Below are positions 51,896 to 61,404 of a DNA stretch of 64,000 bases, in pieces. The notes beneath the pieces are model-generated. The model did not search any database, was not told the origin of the DNA, and saw only the letters and a list, made by a program, of their open reading frames with translations. How positions within the stretch are numbered: position 1 is the first letter of the stretch; each line of letters begins with the position of its first letter. This DNA comes from CBDAPX01 sp965198725. Lineage in GTDB: Bacteria > Pseudomonadota > Alphaproteobacteria > Rhodobacterales > Rhodobacteraceae. A program made the position numbers and the translations under genes. The DNA is taken from contig CBDAPX010000001.1 of the NCBI GenBank assembly GCA_965198725.1, forward strand, positions 558,001 to 622,000, written 5' to 3'.

Positions 51896-54628
51896 TCAGC
51901 TCAAACGGCCGTGACAGTGTTTGAACTTTTTGCCGCTGCCACACGGACACAGCTGATTGCGTCCCGGGTTACCCCAAGTGGATGGATCGTTTTCTTCAAA
52001 GCCTTCGATCGCATTTGGGAAGGTCAGATTGCCGCCTTCATCTTCGGCGGGCGCTTCGGGCTTCAGGTCTAACGTCTGTTTGGCTTGTTCGAGCAATGCG
52101 GCATGTTCTGACTGCTGTTGCGCGAGGATTTGTTTTTGCTCTTCCTCGGTCAGCATCCGCACCGCGCCAAGCTGTTGCGTCACTGTTTCGCGCAGGCTGT
52201 CAAGCATACCTTCAAACAGTTGGAAGCCTTCGTTCTTGTACTCGTTCAACGGATCGCGGTTTGCATAGCCACGAAAACCGACCACGGACCGCAGATGTTC
52301 CAGCGTCAGCAAATGCTCGCGCCATTTGGTGTCGATGGACTGCAAGAGCACCTGTTTTTCGATGGTGCGCATGTTGTCGGGGCCAAAGGCGACGGCTTTT
52401 TTGGCCATTTCTTCGTCGGCGGCCTTTTCCAAGCGTTCGCGAATCTGTTCGTCATCAACGCCTTCTTCTTCGGCCCATTCAATGACCGGCACGTCGATGC
52501 CTAGTTTTTGGATCACATCCGCATACAATGCTTCGGTGCTCCACTGATCCGCATAGGTGTTTGGCGGCATGTGCTGATCGATCAGGTCTTCGATCACCTG
52601 GTGACGCATATCCGTGGTGATTTCGGAAAGGTCATTGGCCGACATGATCTCGCGGCGCTGGCTAAAGATCACCTTCCGCTGATCGTTCATCACGTCGTCG
52701 AACTTCAAAACCTGCTTACGCATGTCAAAGTTGCGGCCTTCGACCTTGGCTTGGGCGCGCTCCAGTGACTTGTTGACCCATGGGTGAATGATGGCTTCGC
52801 CTTCTTTCATGCCCAAGGACTTCAGAACTTTTTCGAGACGTTCGGATCCGAAAATCCGCATCAGGTCATCTTCGAGGCTGAGGTAAAAGATCGTGCGTCC
52901 CGGGTCACCTTGACGGCCGGAACGGCCACGCAACTGGTTGTCGATCCGGCGGCTTTCGTGGCGTTCGGACGCCATCACATACAAACCGCCCGCTTCCAGA
53001 ACCTTGGCGTTTTCCTCGACATGCAGCGCCTCTTCGGCATGGCGCAGCTCTGCCGGGTCGGCATCGGGCTGTTCTTCGATTGCCTGCAGCACTTTCATCT
53101 CGACATTGCCGCCAAGCTGAATGTCCGTGCCGCGACCCGCCATGTTCGTCGCAATCGTCACGGCCCCAAGGCGACCCGCCTCGGCGACGATCTGCGCCTC
53201 TTTTTCATGCTGGCGTGCGTTCAGAACGTTATGCGCAATGCCTTCTTTCGTGAGCAATTGGCTCAAGATCTCTGATTTTTCGATGGACGTGGTGCCCACC
53301 AGAACCGGCTGCCCTTTTTCATTGGCCTTGCGGATCTCGGAAATCATCGCGTTGTATTTTTCCGACCTGGTCCGATAGACCTGATCGTCCTCGTCGAGAC
53401 GTGCGATCGGTTTATTCGTCGGCACCTCGACCACGCCTAGACCATAGATTTCGGCAAATTCCTCGGCTTCGGTGGCGGCTGTGCCGGTCATCCCCGAAAG
53501 CTTGTCGTAAAGCCGAAAATAGTTTTGGAACGTGACGCTGGCCATCGTCACGTTTTCGGGTTTGATTTCGACGCCTTCCTTGGCCTCGATGGCTTGGTGC
53601 AGACCCTCGGACAGGCGCCGGCCCGGCATCATGCGACCCGTGAACTCGTCAATCAGAACGACCTCGCCATCGCGGACGATATAGTCTTTGTCCTTTTGAA
53701 ACAGCTTATGCGCGCGCAGACCCTGGTTGACGTGGTGCACGATGCTGGTGCTTTCAGGATCATAGAGCGTATGCCCCTCTTCAATGAGGCCGCGGGCATT
53801 CAACTGTTCTTCCAGAAACTCGTTGCCTTCGTCGGTGAAGGTCACGTTCCGGGTTTTTTCATCGATCTCGAAATGATTGGTCTGCAACTCAGGGATCAGG
53901 GTGTCGATGGTGACGTACAGATCCGACCTGTCCTGCGCTGGTCCCGAGATGACCAGTGGCGTTCGTGCCTCATCGATCAGGATCGAGTCCACCTCGTCCA
54001 CGATCGCGAAATTGTGTTGCTTTTGAAAGAGCTCAGACAGCTCTGACTTCATGTTGTCACGAAGATAGTCAAAGCCCAGCTCATTGTTGGTCGCATAGGT
54101 GATATCGGATGTGTAGGCCGCCATTTTCTCGGCCGCGGGCATTCCGGACCAGATGACACCGGTTGTCAGACCCAGCGTCGAAAACACCTTACACATCCAT
54201 TCCGAGTCCCGCTTGGCAAGGTACTCGTTGACGGTGACAACGTGAACGCCCTTGCCGGTCAGCGCGTTCAGATAGGCCGGGAAAGTCGCAACCAGCGTCT
54301 TACCTTCCCCGGTTTTCATTTCCGAAATGTTGCCCTGATGCAAAAAGATGCCGCCCATCAGCTGGGTATCAAAGGCCCGCAGGCCCAATGCCCGCTTGGC
54401 GCCTTCGCGCACGTTTGCGAATGCCTCTGGCAAAAGGTCATCCAAACTCTCGCCAGCTTCGGCACGTTTATGCAGCTCATCGGTTTTCGCCTTGAGCGCG
54501 TCATCGGTCATCGCTTCGTATTCAGGCTCAAGCGCGTTGATCTGTTCTACAAGCGGACGTGTCGCCTTGATCTTACGGTCATTTGGTGTGCCAAACACCT
54601 TTTTGGCGAGTGTTCCGAAACCCAGCAT
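51896..54628 (-). CDS. secA: Preprotein translocase ATPase SecA
   Basis: A 910-aa motor protein for Sec export. The start MLGFGTLAKKVFGTPNDR is chosen because GGAGAG precedes the ATG at 54628; the open frame beyond it has no family match. Walker A is in MKTGEGKTLVATF, the DEAD-like Walker B in AIVDEVDSILIDEA, and ATNMAGRGTDIQLGGNV and SGRQGDPGRTIFYLS follow. The C-terminal zinc SEC-C motif NQLCPCGSGKKFKHCH is intact. It is divergent from the parvulin gene, an exported folding factor. Confidence 0.98.
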   Translation of the reverse strand: MLGFGTLAKKVFGTPNDRKIKATRPLVEQINALEPEYEAMTDDALKAKTDELHKRAEAGESLDDLLPEAFANVREGAKRALGLRAFDTQLMGGIFLHQGNISEMKTGEGKTLVATFPAYLNALTGKGVHVVTVNEYLAKRDSEWMCKVFSTLGLTTGVIWSGMPAAEKMAAYTSDITYATNNELGFDYLRDNMKSELSELFQKQHNFAIVDEVDSILIDEARTPLVISGPAQDRSDLYVTIDTLIPELQTNHFEIDEKTRNVTFTDEGNEFLEEQLNARGLIEEGHTLYDPESTSIVHHVNQGLRAHKLFQKDKDYIVRDGEVVLIDEFTGRMMPGRRLSEGLHQAIEAKEGVEIKPENVTMASVTFQNYFRLYDKLSGMTGTAATEAEEFAEIYGLGVVEVPTNKPIARLDEDDQVYRTRSEKYNAMISEIRKANEKGQPVLVGTTSIEKSEILSQLLTKEGIAHNVLNARQHEKEAQIVAEAGRLGAVTIATNMAGRGTDIQLGGNVEMKVLQAIEEQPDADPAELRHAEEALHVEENAKVLEAGGLYVMASERHESRRIDNQLRGRSGRQGDPGRTIFYLSLEDDLMRIFGSERLEKVLKSLGMKEGEAIIHPWVNKSLERAQAKVEGRNFDMRKQVLKFDDVMNDQRKVIFSQRREIMSANDLSEITTDMRHQVIEDLIDQHMPPNTYADQWSTEALYADVIQKLGIDVPVIEWAEEEGVDDEQIRERLEKAADEEMAKKAVAFGPDNMRTIEKQVLLQSIDTKWREHLLTLEHLRSVVGFRGYANRDPLNEYKNEGFQLFEGMLDSLRETVTQQLGAVRMLTEEEQKQILAQQQSEHAALLEQAKQTLDLKPEAPAEDEGGNLTFPNAIEGFEENDPSTWGNPGRNQLCPCGSGKKFKHCHGRLS

Positions 54629-54801
54629 GCTCTCTCCAGCGGCTCTGACGTTTTTCTGACCGGTCGCGGGCTTGCCCGCCCTGCACGCAGCCCGTAGATA
54701 CGTGGTCAATGACGGGCCCGCTTGGCCATATGGCGATGTAAGCGGCGGTCCGAAGAGTGTCAACGCCACGGCTCATGCTAGCCATGCAATAGGAAAAATC
54801 T

Positions 54802-55647
54802 ATGCTGAAACGTCTCACTTTCTTGCCAGCTCTTGTCGTGGCAACCAGCCTCGCATGGCCACTTGCCGCACAAGCACAAGATGTGCCCGACAAGAACATG
54901 GTCATTGCCAAGGTTGGAGACACTGAAATCACCGTGGGACATGTGGTCATTGCCATGGCCACCCTGCCCGAGCAGTACCAGCAATTGCCTTCGAATGTCT
55001 TGTTTGATGGCATTCTGGAACAATTGGTTCAGCAGACCCTGTTGATGCAGAGCCTCGACGGCCAAAGCTTTGCACATGTTGAACTGTCGCTGGATAACGA
55101 ACGGCGGTCTTTGATGGCGGGCCAAGCCATGGAAGAGGTCATGGCCGACGCCGTGACCGAAGAGACATTGGCCGCTGCGTATGAAGAGGCCTATTCAGAC
55201 GCCAAAGAGTTCAAGGCCGCTCACATTCTCGTGGATACCGAAGAAGAAGCAAACGCCATCAAGGCAGAGCTCGACGAAGGCGCGGATTTTGCGGAAACCG
55301 CCAAAGCCAATTCGACCGGCCCTTCGGGTCCGAACGGTGGCAATCTCGGCTGGTTTGGCGCGGGGCGCATGGTTCCTGAGTTTGAAGAGGCCGTCCTCGC
55401 GTTGGAACCGGGACAGATTTCCGATCCGGTTCAGACCCAGTTTGGTTGGCACGTCATCATTTTGAATGAAACACGTGCGCTGCAGCCGGACATGGCCTCT
55501 GTCGAGGCAGAGCTGGCAGATGGCATTCGTCGGCAAGCGGTCGAAGACCATGTTGCCAGCCTGATGGAAGGCGCGTCGGTTGAACGGCCAGATATCTCTG
55601 GCCTGAACCCCGATGCATTGAGAAATCTTGACATCGTGATGGACTGA
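54802..55647 (+). CDS. Periplasmic parvulin-type peptidyl-prolyl isomerase
   Basis: A 281-aa exported foldase. Signal peptide about residues 1-25 (PLAAQAQ), an N-terminal SurA-like helical part, and one parvulin domain (about 135-230: FKAAHILVDTEEEANAIKAE, NGGNLGWFGAGRMVPEFEEA, QTQFGWHVIILNE). It assists folding of periplasmic or outer-membrane proteins. It lies divergent from secA and 3 bp ahead of argJ. Confidence 0.92.
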   Translation: MLKRLTFLPALVVATSLAWPLAAQAQDVPDKNMVIAKVGDTEITVGHVVIAMATLPEQYQQLPSNVLFDGILEQLVQQTLLMQSLDGQSFAHVELSLDNERRSLMAGQAMEEVMADAVTEETLAAAYEEAYSDAKEFKAAHILVDTEEEANAIKAELDEGADFAETAKANSTGPSGPNGGNLGWFGAGRMVPEFEEAVLALEPGQISDPVQTQFGWHVIILNETRALQPDMASVEAELADGIRRQAVEDHVASLMEGASVERPDISGLNPDALRNLDIVMD

Positions 55648-55650
55648 ACA

Positions 55651-56877
55651 ATGACCGGCGCGCTTCCTGTTTCGCCTTTGGCCCCGGCCAAGGTCCCAAC
55701 GCTGCCCGCAATAGATGGTGTCACCCTTTCCACGGTTGAAGCTGGCGTGCGCTATGCCGGGCGACCCGATGTGATGCTGGCGCTCTTGGCGCCTGGTACA
55801 ACGGTGGCCGGGGTCTTCACGCGGTCTGCCACCCGGGCCGCGCCTGTTCTGGACTGTCAGGCAAAGCTGGGAGGTGACCCGTCCGCGGCTGCGGCGATCT
55901 TGGTGAACGCGGGCAACGCCAATGCCTTCACCGGACGACACGGTGAGGCTTCGGTCGCCGCTTTGACCGAGGCGGTGTCGCACGCCGCTTCTGTTCCGGT
56001 TGAGCGGGTTTTCACATCCTCAACGGGCGTGATTGGTGAGCCATTGCCACATGATCGTATCGTTCAAAAGCTGGAAACGCTGGTCGCCGATCAGTCTGCC
56101 GACAGCTTTGCCGAGGCCGCAAGGGCGATTATGACCACCGATACCTACCCAAAGGTGGCCACAACCGTTGTCGACATCGCGGGAAAGCCCGTGACGATCA
56201 ATGGCATCGCAAAAGGGTCCGGTATGATTGCGCCTGATATGGCGACCATGCTGGTCTACATCTTCACCGACGGGCTTGCTGAACAAAGCGCGCTGCAAGC
56301 GATGGTTTCCGATCTTAACGCGGGCACGTTCAATTGCATTACCGTCGACAGCGATACCTCAACCTCTGACAGCTTGCTGGTCTGTGCAACAGGAGCGTCT
56401 GGCGTTGATGTGACCAACAACGACGATTTCCGAACGGCTTTGCACGGCATTATGCTCGACCTCGCCCACCAGGTCGTCCGTGACGGCGAAGGTGCCACCA
56501 AGTTCGTCGAGATCTGCGTGTCTGGCGCGGTTTCGACCGAGGACGCACGGACACATGCAATGGCCATTGCCAACTCGCCACTCGTTAAAACCGCAATCGC
56601 CGGAGAAGATCCAAACTGGGGCCGGATCGTTATGGCCATCGGCAAGTCCGGTGCCGCCGCGGATCGGGACAGGTTGAGTATTCGGTTCGGCGACATTCTG
56701 GTCGCAGAACAGGGATGGGTCAGCGAAACCTATCGCGAGGAAGATGGTGCTGCCTATATGAAGCAGTCAGAGTTGGTCGTTCAGGTCGACATTGGCCTTG
56801 GCGACGCGGTCGCGCGGGTTTGGACCTGCGACTTGACGCATGGCTATATCGATATCAATGCCGATTACCGGTCTTAA
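55651..56877 (+). CDS. argJ: Bifunctional ornithine acetyltransferase / N-acetylglutamate synthase
   Basis: A 408-aa Ntn-fold enzyme of the arginine cycle. The precursor cleaves itself before a threonine that becomes the nucleophile, seen here as Thr199 in MIAPDMATMLVYIFTDG. Other blocks are ILVNAGNANAFTGRHG, VFTSSTGVIGEPLP and EDPNWGRIVMAIGKSG. The C-terminal LTHGYIDINADYRS is the family ending. mutT follows after 18 bp. Confidence 0.97.
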   Translation: MTGALPVSPLAPAKVPTLPAIDGVTLSTVEAGVRYAGRPDVMLALLAPGTTVAGVFTRSATRAAPVLDCQAKLGGDPSAAAAILVNAGNANAFTGRHGEASVAALTEAVSHAASVPVERVFTSSTGVIGEPLPHDRIVQKLETLVADQSADSFAEAARAIMTTDTYPKVATTVVDIAGKPVTINGIAKGSGMIAPDMATMLVYIFTDGLAEQSALQAMVSDLNAGTFNCITVDSDTSTSDSLLVCATGASGVDVTNNDDFRTALHGIMLDLAHQVVRDGEGATKFVEICVSGAVSTEDARTHAMAIANSPLVKTAIAGEDPNWGRIVMAIGKSGAAADRDRLSIRFGDILVAEQGWVSETYREEDGAAYMKQSELVVQVDIGLGDAVARVWTCDLTHGYIDINADYRS

Positions 56878-56895
56878 ACAAGCAGGCCAAAACAG

Positions 56896-57294
56896 ATGAA
56901 AGTTGTTCTTGTCAGCGCCGTTGCCCTGATTGACGTGGATGGCCGCATTTTGCTCGCCCAACGGCCAGAAGGGAAATCAATGGCCGGCTTGTGGGAGTTT
57001 CCCGGCGGAAAGGTCGAAGCCGGCGAAACGCCCGAACACGCGTTGATCCGTGAGCTTGAAGAAGAGCTTGGCATCAGTACGTGGGCTTCTTGTCTGGCAC
57101 CTTTGACATTCGCCAGCCATAGCTATGACGACTTTCATCTTTTGATGCCGTTGTTTGCGTGCCGTAAGTGGGAAGGGATACCGACGTCGCGCGAGAGTCA
57201 AACGCTGAAGTGGGTGCGTCCAGAGAGTTTGCGCGAATATCCAATGCCAGCAGCGGACATTCCACTGATTCCCATCTTGCGGGACTGGGTCTGA
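56896..57294 (+). CDS. mutT: 8-oxo-dGTP diphosphatase MutT
   Basis: A 132-aa Nudix hydrolase. The Nudix box is complete as GGKVEAGETPEHALIRELEE followed by ELGI. It matches MutT by the start VVLVSAVALIDVDGRILLAQ and the adjacent RPEGKSMAGLWEFPGG. MutT removes oxidised guanine nucleotides from the pool. argJ-mutT is a common neighbour pair in alphaproteobacteria as far as I recall. Confidence 0.94.
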   Translation: MKVVLVSAVALIDVDGRILLAQRPEGKSMAGLWEFPGGKVEAGETPEHALIRELEEELGISTWASCLAPLTFASHSYDDFHLLMPLFACRKWEGIPTSRESQTLKWVRPESLREYPMPAADIPLIPILRDWV

Positions 57295-57496
57295 CAAAAA
57301 GGCAAGCTGCAGTACACAAAGGTACACTCAACCTATGCGCTTAGTGTTCATATCGTCATGACGCAAGGTCGCAAGCACAATATTTATGTGTAAATTTTAA
57401 AGATGTGTCAAAATATGTGCGCTCGGTGTATTTTTTGTTAAGCTTTTTTAAAGTATATTTGACGGACACTCACTAAATCCTTGGAGAGGATTTGAC

Positions 57497-57631
57497 ATGT
57501 TACGCACCATTACTGTTGGTACGCACATTTCAGTTCAAGGAATGTTCGCGCGCAACCTCCCGAACGGCCGCATTGCGGTACGTGATGGGAATACAGTTTA
57601 TGAAGGCCGACCTGTTACGCAAGCAGCGTAG
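57497..57631 (+). CDS. 44-aa conserved-looking small protein
   Basis: A short gene with GGAGAGG 6 bases before the ATG and an AT-rich promoter-like region upstream. The protein (MLRTITVGTHISVQGMFARN followed by LPNGRIAVRDGNTVYEGRPV and a TQAA end) looks like a small beta-strand domain. I recall similar short proteins (ISVQGxFxxxLPxGRIxV) in Rhodobacteraceae, sometimes misnamed after IF-2. A strong terminator follows after 32 bp. Function unknown; no signal or membrane segment. Clean RBS, terminator and composition favour a real gene. Confidence 0.7.
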   Translation: MLRTITVGTHISVQGMFARNLPNGRIAVRDGNTVYEGRPVTQAA

Positions 57632-57662
57632 TAAGACGACCTTTCATTAAGGTTAAAGGCAA

Positions 57663-57698
57663 AAAGGGCGCTGTTTTCACAGCGCCCTTTTGTTTTTT
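57663..57698. terminator. Bidirectional terminator after the small gene
   Basis: An 11-bp perfect stem, AAAGGGCGCTG / CAGCGCCCTTT, with a 6-base loop and T-rich tracts on both sides. It ends the small plus-strand gene and, before the IS landed, probably also ended the infB operon arriving on the minus strand. Confidence 0.92.
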
Positions 57699-57765
57699 GG
57701 ATGTTGAACCTGGTCTTCCCCCACTGAAGTGGTCCTCCGCTATGTTTAGGAAACGGAGGAAACAC

Positions 57766-58044
57766 ATGGCCAACAAGCGACCAAAGCCAGAAGAGATTGT
57801 CACGAAGTTACGGCAGGTTGAGGTTCTGACGGGGCAAGGGATGCCGCGTCTGGATGCGATCCGTCAGATCGGTGTGACTGAACAGACCTACTACCGGTGG
57901 AAGAAAAAATACGGCGGAATGGGCACGGATCAATTGAAGGAACTGAAGCGTCTGCAAAAAGAGAACGAGCGATTGCGCAAAGCCGTTTCTGATCTGACGC
58001 TGGACAAGCTGATCTTGGCGGAGGCGGCAAAGGGAAACTTCTGA
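57766..58044 (+). CDS. IS3-family transposase OrfA (copy 2)
   Basis: A 92-aa product identical to OrfA of copy 1. HTH (AIRQIGVTEQTYYRWKKKYG) and coil region are unchanged, and the slippery A_AAG_GGA is at 58029-58035. Confidence 0.95.
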   Translation: MANKRPKPEEIVTKLRQVEVLTGQGMPRLDAIRQIGVTEQTYYRWKKKYGGMGTDQLKELKRLQKENERLRKAVSDLTLDKLILAEAAKGNF

Positions 58045-58892
58045 GCCCCGCTCGTCGTCGTGCCTGTATTGATCGCGTTCGTGCTGAGCTGAACATCTCG
58101 GAGCGTCGGGCATGCCGGGTTCTAAGACAACATCGATCCACACAGCGCAAAGTACCTGCGGGTCGCCCGGATGAAGAACGTTTAGTGGCTGATATGATCG
58201 AACTGACCCGGCAGTATGGCCGCTACGGCTATCGTAGGATCGCGGCACTACTGAGAGACGCTGGCTGGCATGTGAATGACAAGCGCGTGGAACGGTTATG
58301 GCGACGAGAGGGGCTGAAAGTGCCAATGAAACAACCGAAGAAAGGGCGGCTTTGGCTGAATGATGGATCATGTGTCAGGCTTCGGCCAGAGCGCCGCGAT
58401 CATGTCTGGTCTTACGACTTTGTCCACTGCCGCACCGACGATGGTAAAGCTTTCCGCACACTCAACATCATCGACGAGTACAGTCGGGAATGCTTGGCCA
58501 TACGCGTGGATCGCAAGCTCAACTCAGGCAATGTGATCGATGTGCTGAGCGACCTGTTCATTCTGCGCGGCATCCCGTCGTTCATCCGTTCCGACAATGG
58601 CCCTGAGTTCGTTGCGCAAGCCGTGCAGGACTGGATCAAGGCTGTCGGCGCAAGGGCGGCTTACATCGAACCAGGCAGCCCTTGGGAGAATGGGTACTGC
58701 GAAAGCTTCAACGCCCGTTTCCGCGATGAGTTCTTGAACGGCGAAATCTTCTATAGCCTGCGCGAAGCACAAATCCTGATTGAGGAATGGAGAAAGCACT
58801 ACAACACGAAACGACCACACAGTGCTCTAGGCTACCGCCCACCGGCTCCCGAAACCGTCGTCAAGATGGACCAAAGGTCGATCATGCACTAA
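58035..58892 (+). CDS. IS3-family transposase OrfB (copy 2), made by -1 frameshift
   Basis: About 285 residues, DDE residues intact as in copy 1. Two residues differ near the C-terminus (ETVVKMDQ here, ETIVQMDQ in copy 1). Six silent substitutions lie within five codons at 58284-58298 relative to copy 1. Confidence 0.92.
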   Translation, partial: KLLSPARRRACIDRVRAELNISERRACRVLRQHRSTQRKVPAGRPDEERLVADMIELTRQYGRYGYRRIAALLRDAGWHVNDKRVERLWRREGLKVPMKQPKKGRLWLNDGSCVRLRPERRDHVWSYDFVHCRTDDGKAFRTLNIIDEYSRECLAIRVDRKLNSGNVIDVLSDLFILRGIPSFIRSDNGPEFVAQAVQDWIKAVGARAAYIEPGSPWENGYCESFNARFRDEFLNGEIFYSLREAQILIEEWRKHYNTKRPHSALGYRPPAPETVVKMDQRSIMH

Positions 58893-58923
58893 CAATCAAA
58901 TTGGACCACTCAGGTGGGGCTGA

Positions 58924-61404
58924 TCAATCGAGGGTCCGTGTGATTTCTTCGCGCTCGAAAATCTCGATGACGTCCGACGGGCGAATGTCATCGTAGTTTT
59001 CAAAGGCCATACCGCATTCCTGACCTGACTGCACCTCGGCAACCTCGTCTTTGAAGCGCTTGAGGGTCTTCAGGGTACCTTCGTGGATCACCACGTTGTC
59101 ACGCAGCAACCGAACACCTGCGCTGCGGCGCGCGACGCCCTCGGTCACCAGACAACCGGCAACCTTGCCAACGCCAGACACCTTGAACACTTCTTTAATC
59201 TCGGCATAACCGATGAAGTCTTCCCGGATCTCGGCGCTCAGAAGGCCACTTGCAGCGGCTTTGACGTCGTCCACAAGGTCATAGATCACCGAATAATAGC
59301 GGATCTCGACGCCCTTCTGGTTGGCCACGTTACGCGCAGTTGCGTTTGCCCGCACGTTAAAGCCAAAGACCGGCGCGCCGGATGCTTCGGCCAGACCAAC
59401 ATCTGTTTCTGTGATGGCGCCAACACCAGAGTGCAACACGCGAACACGGACCTCGTTGTTGCCGATCTTTTCCATCGCCTGAACGATCGCTTCGGCAGAG
59501 CCCTGCACGTCCGCTTTGACCAGGATCGGCAATTCGGACACGTTCTCGTCCTCTTTGGCCTTGGCCATCAGCTGTTCCAGAGTGGTCGCAGCGCCAGCTG
59601 CGGCGCGCTTTTCTTTCGCCGCGTTGGCCCGGTATTCGGCAATCTCGCGCGCTTGTGCTTCGGTTTCGACCACGTTCAGAACGTCACCCGCTTCGGGTGT
59701 GCCGTTCAGGCCCAAAACCTCGACAGGCACCGACGGGCCCGCAACTTTGACGCGCTTGCCCTGATCGTTTTCCATCGCGCGGACTTTACCCCATTGTTCA
59801 CCCACAACGAAGATATCGCCCTGTTTCAACGTCCCGGATTCCACCAGAACGGTTGCAACCGGACCGCGTCCAACATCCAACTGCGCCTCGATCACGGCAC
59901 CTTGGGCCGCGCGATCCGGGTTGGCTTTCAACTCCAGAATCTCTGCCTGAAGCGCAATCGCTTCCAACAGGTCGTCCAGACCTTGGCCGGTGATGGCCGA
60001 AACCTCGACATCCTGCACTTCACCCGACATCTGCTCTACGATCACTTCGTGTTGCAAAAGCTCGGCGCGGACCTTGTTCGGATCGGCGGCGGGACGGTCG
60101 ATCTTGTTGATAGCGACAATCATCGGCACTTCGGCGGCTTTGGCGTGGTTAATCGCTTCGACCGTCTGCGGCATGACCGAGTCATCGGCCGCAACAACCA
60201 GAACGACGATATCCGTCACCTGCGCCCCGCGTGACCGCATCGACGTAAACGCCGCGTGGCCCGGTGTGTCGAGGAAGGTCAATGGCTGACCGTCGTCGGT
60301 TTTTACCTGATAGGCACCGATATGCTGGGTGATGCCGCCGGCTTCGCCCGCGACCACCTTGGCGTTTCGGATCGCGTCCAGCAGGGATGTTTTACCATGG
60401 TCGACGTGACCCATGATCGTGATCACCGGCGGACGTGATTTCAGATCCGCCTCATCGTCTTCGACCTGCTGAATGACGTCTTCAACATCCGAATCGGATA
60501 CGCGCACAACCTTGTGGCCGAATTCTTCGATGATCAGCTCTGCTGTGTCGGCGTCGATGGTTTGGTTCTGCGTCACCATCATGCCCATCTGCATCAGAGA
60601 CTTGACGACTTCGCCAACACGTTCGGCCATCCGGTTCGCCAATTCCGAAACGACAATCGCTTCGGGCAGCTGCACTTCGCGCACAATCTTTTCACGCTCT
60701 TGGCTGCCACCCATCGCTTTTTGACGCGCGCGCTCTTGCTTACGCTTCATCGCGGCCATGGACCGTTGACGACCACCTTCGCCACCAGACAGAGCCTGGT
60801 TAAGCGTCAGCTTACCAGAACGACGGTTGTCGTCACGGCCCCGGTTGTTGCGGGACGGACGATCGTCGCGTTCACGCTCTGCTTTGCGGGGGGCCGCCTC
60901 TGCGGATTTTCCGGGCGCTGGACGCGCGCCATCCTTTGCGGGCGCTGCGGCAGGTTTGGTCGCCGCTTTCTTGGCCGCTTCTTCAGCCTCAATGCGCTTA
61001 CGCTCTGCTTCTTCGGCGCGCTGGCGCGCACGCTCTTCAGCTTCGCGCTGTTCGCGTTCTTTGGCTTCCGCTTCGGCGCGACGACGCTCGCGCTCTTCTG
61101 CGCGCGCTTTTTCTTCGGCTTCACGCTTGGCCGCTTCTTCGGCTTCGCGGGCTTTCGCCGCCTGAACGGCCTTCAGCCGCCGTTCCATCTCGTTGTCTGT
61201 AATACCAGCGGGCCGGCGACTCGGATCACCGGATGGGCCCGCACCACCGCTTTTGCCGGTTCCCGGTTTCGGGACGACAACGCGTTTGCGCTTGGTTTCG
61301 ACCACGACATTCTTGGTGCGTCCGTGGCTAAAGCTTTGCTTTACGTTGCCCGGGCGAGATCCGCTGCGCAGTCCAAGTGTCTTTTTGCCGTCTGTGTCGC
61401 TCAT
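58924..61404 (-). CDS. infB: Translation initiation factor IF-2
   Basis: An 826-aa GTPase that places initiator tRNA on the ribosome. A long charged N-terminal region (AKREAEEKARAEERERRRAE and similar heptad-like runs, about residues 80-165) is followed by the IF2-N domain and the G domain: GHVDHGKTSLLDAI (G1), FLDTPGHAAFTSMR (G3), VAINKIDRP (G4). The C-terminus ends EREEITRTLD. Its stop codon is formed by the last three bases of the adjacent IS, and no separate 3' untranslated region remains before the element. It overlaps ylxR by four bases. Confidence 0.98.
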   Translation of the reverse strand: MSDTDGKKTLGLRSGSRPGNVKQSFSHGRTKNVVVETKRKRVVVPKPGTGKSGGAGPSGDPSRRPAGITDNEMERRLKAVQAAKAREAEEAAKREAEEKARAEERERRRAEAEAKEREQREAEERARQRAEEAERKRIEAEEAAKKAATKPAAAPAKDGARPAPGKSAEAAPRKAERERDDRPSRNNRGRDDNRRSGKLTLNQALSGGEGGRQRSMAAMKRKQERARQKAMGGSQEREKIVREVQLPEAIVVSELANRMAERVGEVVKSLMQMGMMVTQNQTIDADTAELIIEEFGHKVVRVSDSDVEDVIQQVEDDEADLKSRPPVITIMGHVDHGKTSLLDAIRNAKVVAGEAGGITQHIGAYQVKTDDGQPLTFLDTPGHAAFTSMRSRGAQVTDIVVLVVAADDSVMPQTVEAINHAKAAEVPMIVAINKIDRPAADPNKVRAELLQHEVIVEQMSGEVQDVEVSAITGQGLDDLLEAIALQAEILELKANPDRAAQGAVIEAQLDVGRGPVATVLVESGTLKQGDIFVVGEQWGKVRAMENDQGKRVKVAGPSVPVEVLGLNGTPEAGDVLNVVETEAQAREIAEYRANAAKEKRAAAGAATTLEQLMAKAKEDENVSELPILVKADVQGSAEAIVQAMEKIGNNEVRVRVLHSGVGAITETDVGLAEASGAPVFGFNVRANATARNVANQKGVEIRYYSVIYDLVDDVKAAASGLLSAEIREDFIGYAEIKEVFKVSGVGKVAGCLVTEGVARRSAGVRLLRDNVVIHEGTLKTLKRFKDEVAEVQSGQECGMAFENYDDIRPSDVIEIFEREEITRTLD

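Larger units (their letters stand above)
57711..58926 (+). mobile_element. IS3-family (IS407-type) insertion sequence, copy 2
   Basis: A 1216-bp copy of the same element in the same orientation, with the same ends. It lacks a target duplication: AACC lies to its left and ATCG to its right. The last three bases on its right end supply the infB stop codon. It differs from copy 1 at ten positions that lie in three short clusters. orfA, the frameshift site and orfB are intact, so it may be active. Confidence 0.95.

Noticed and set aside
37175..58926. Composite transposon carrying 19.3 kb
   Set aside because: The enclosed genes are core housekeeping genes in expected order, and copy 1 alone has its own target duplication, so each IS inserted separately.
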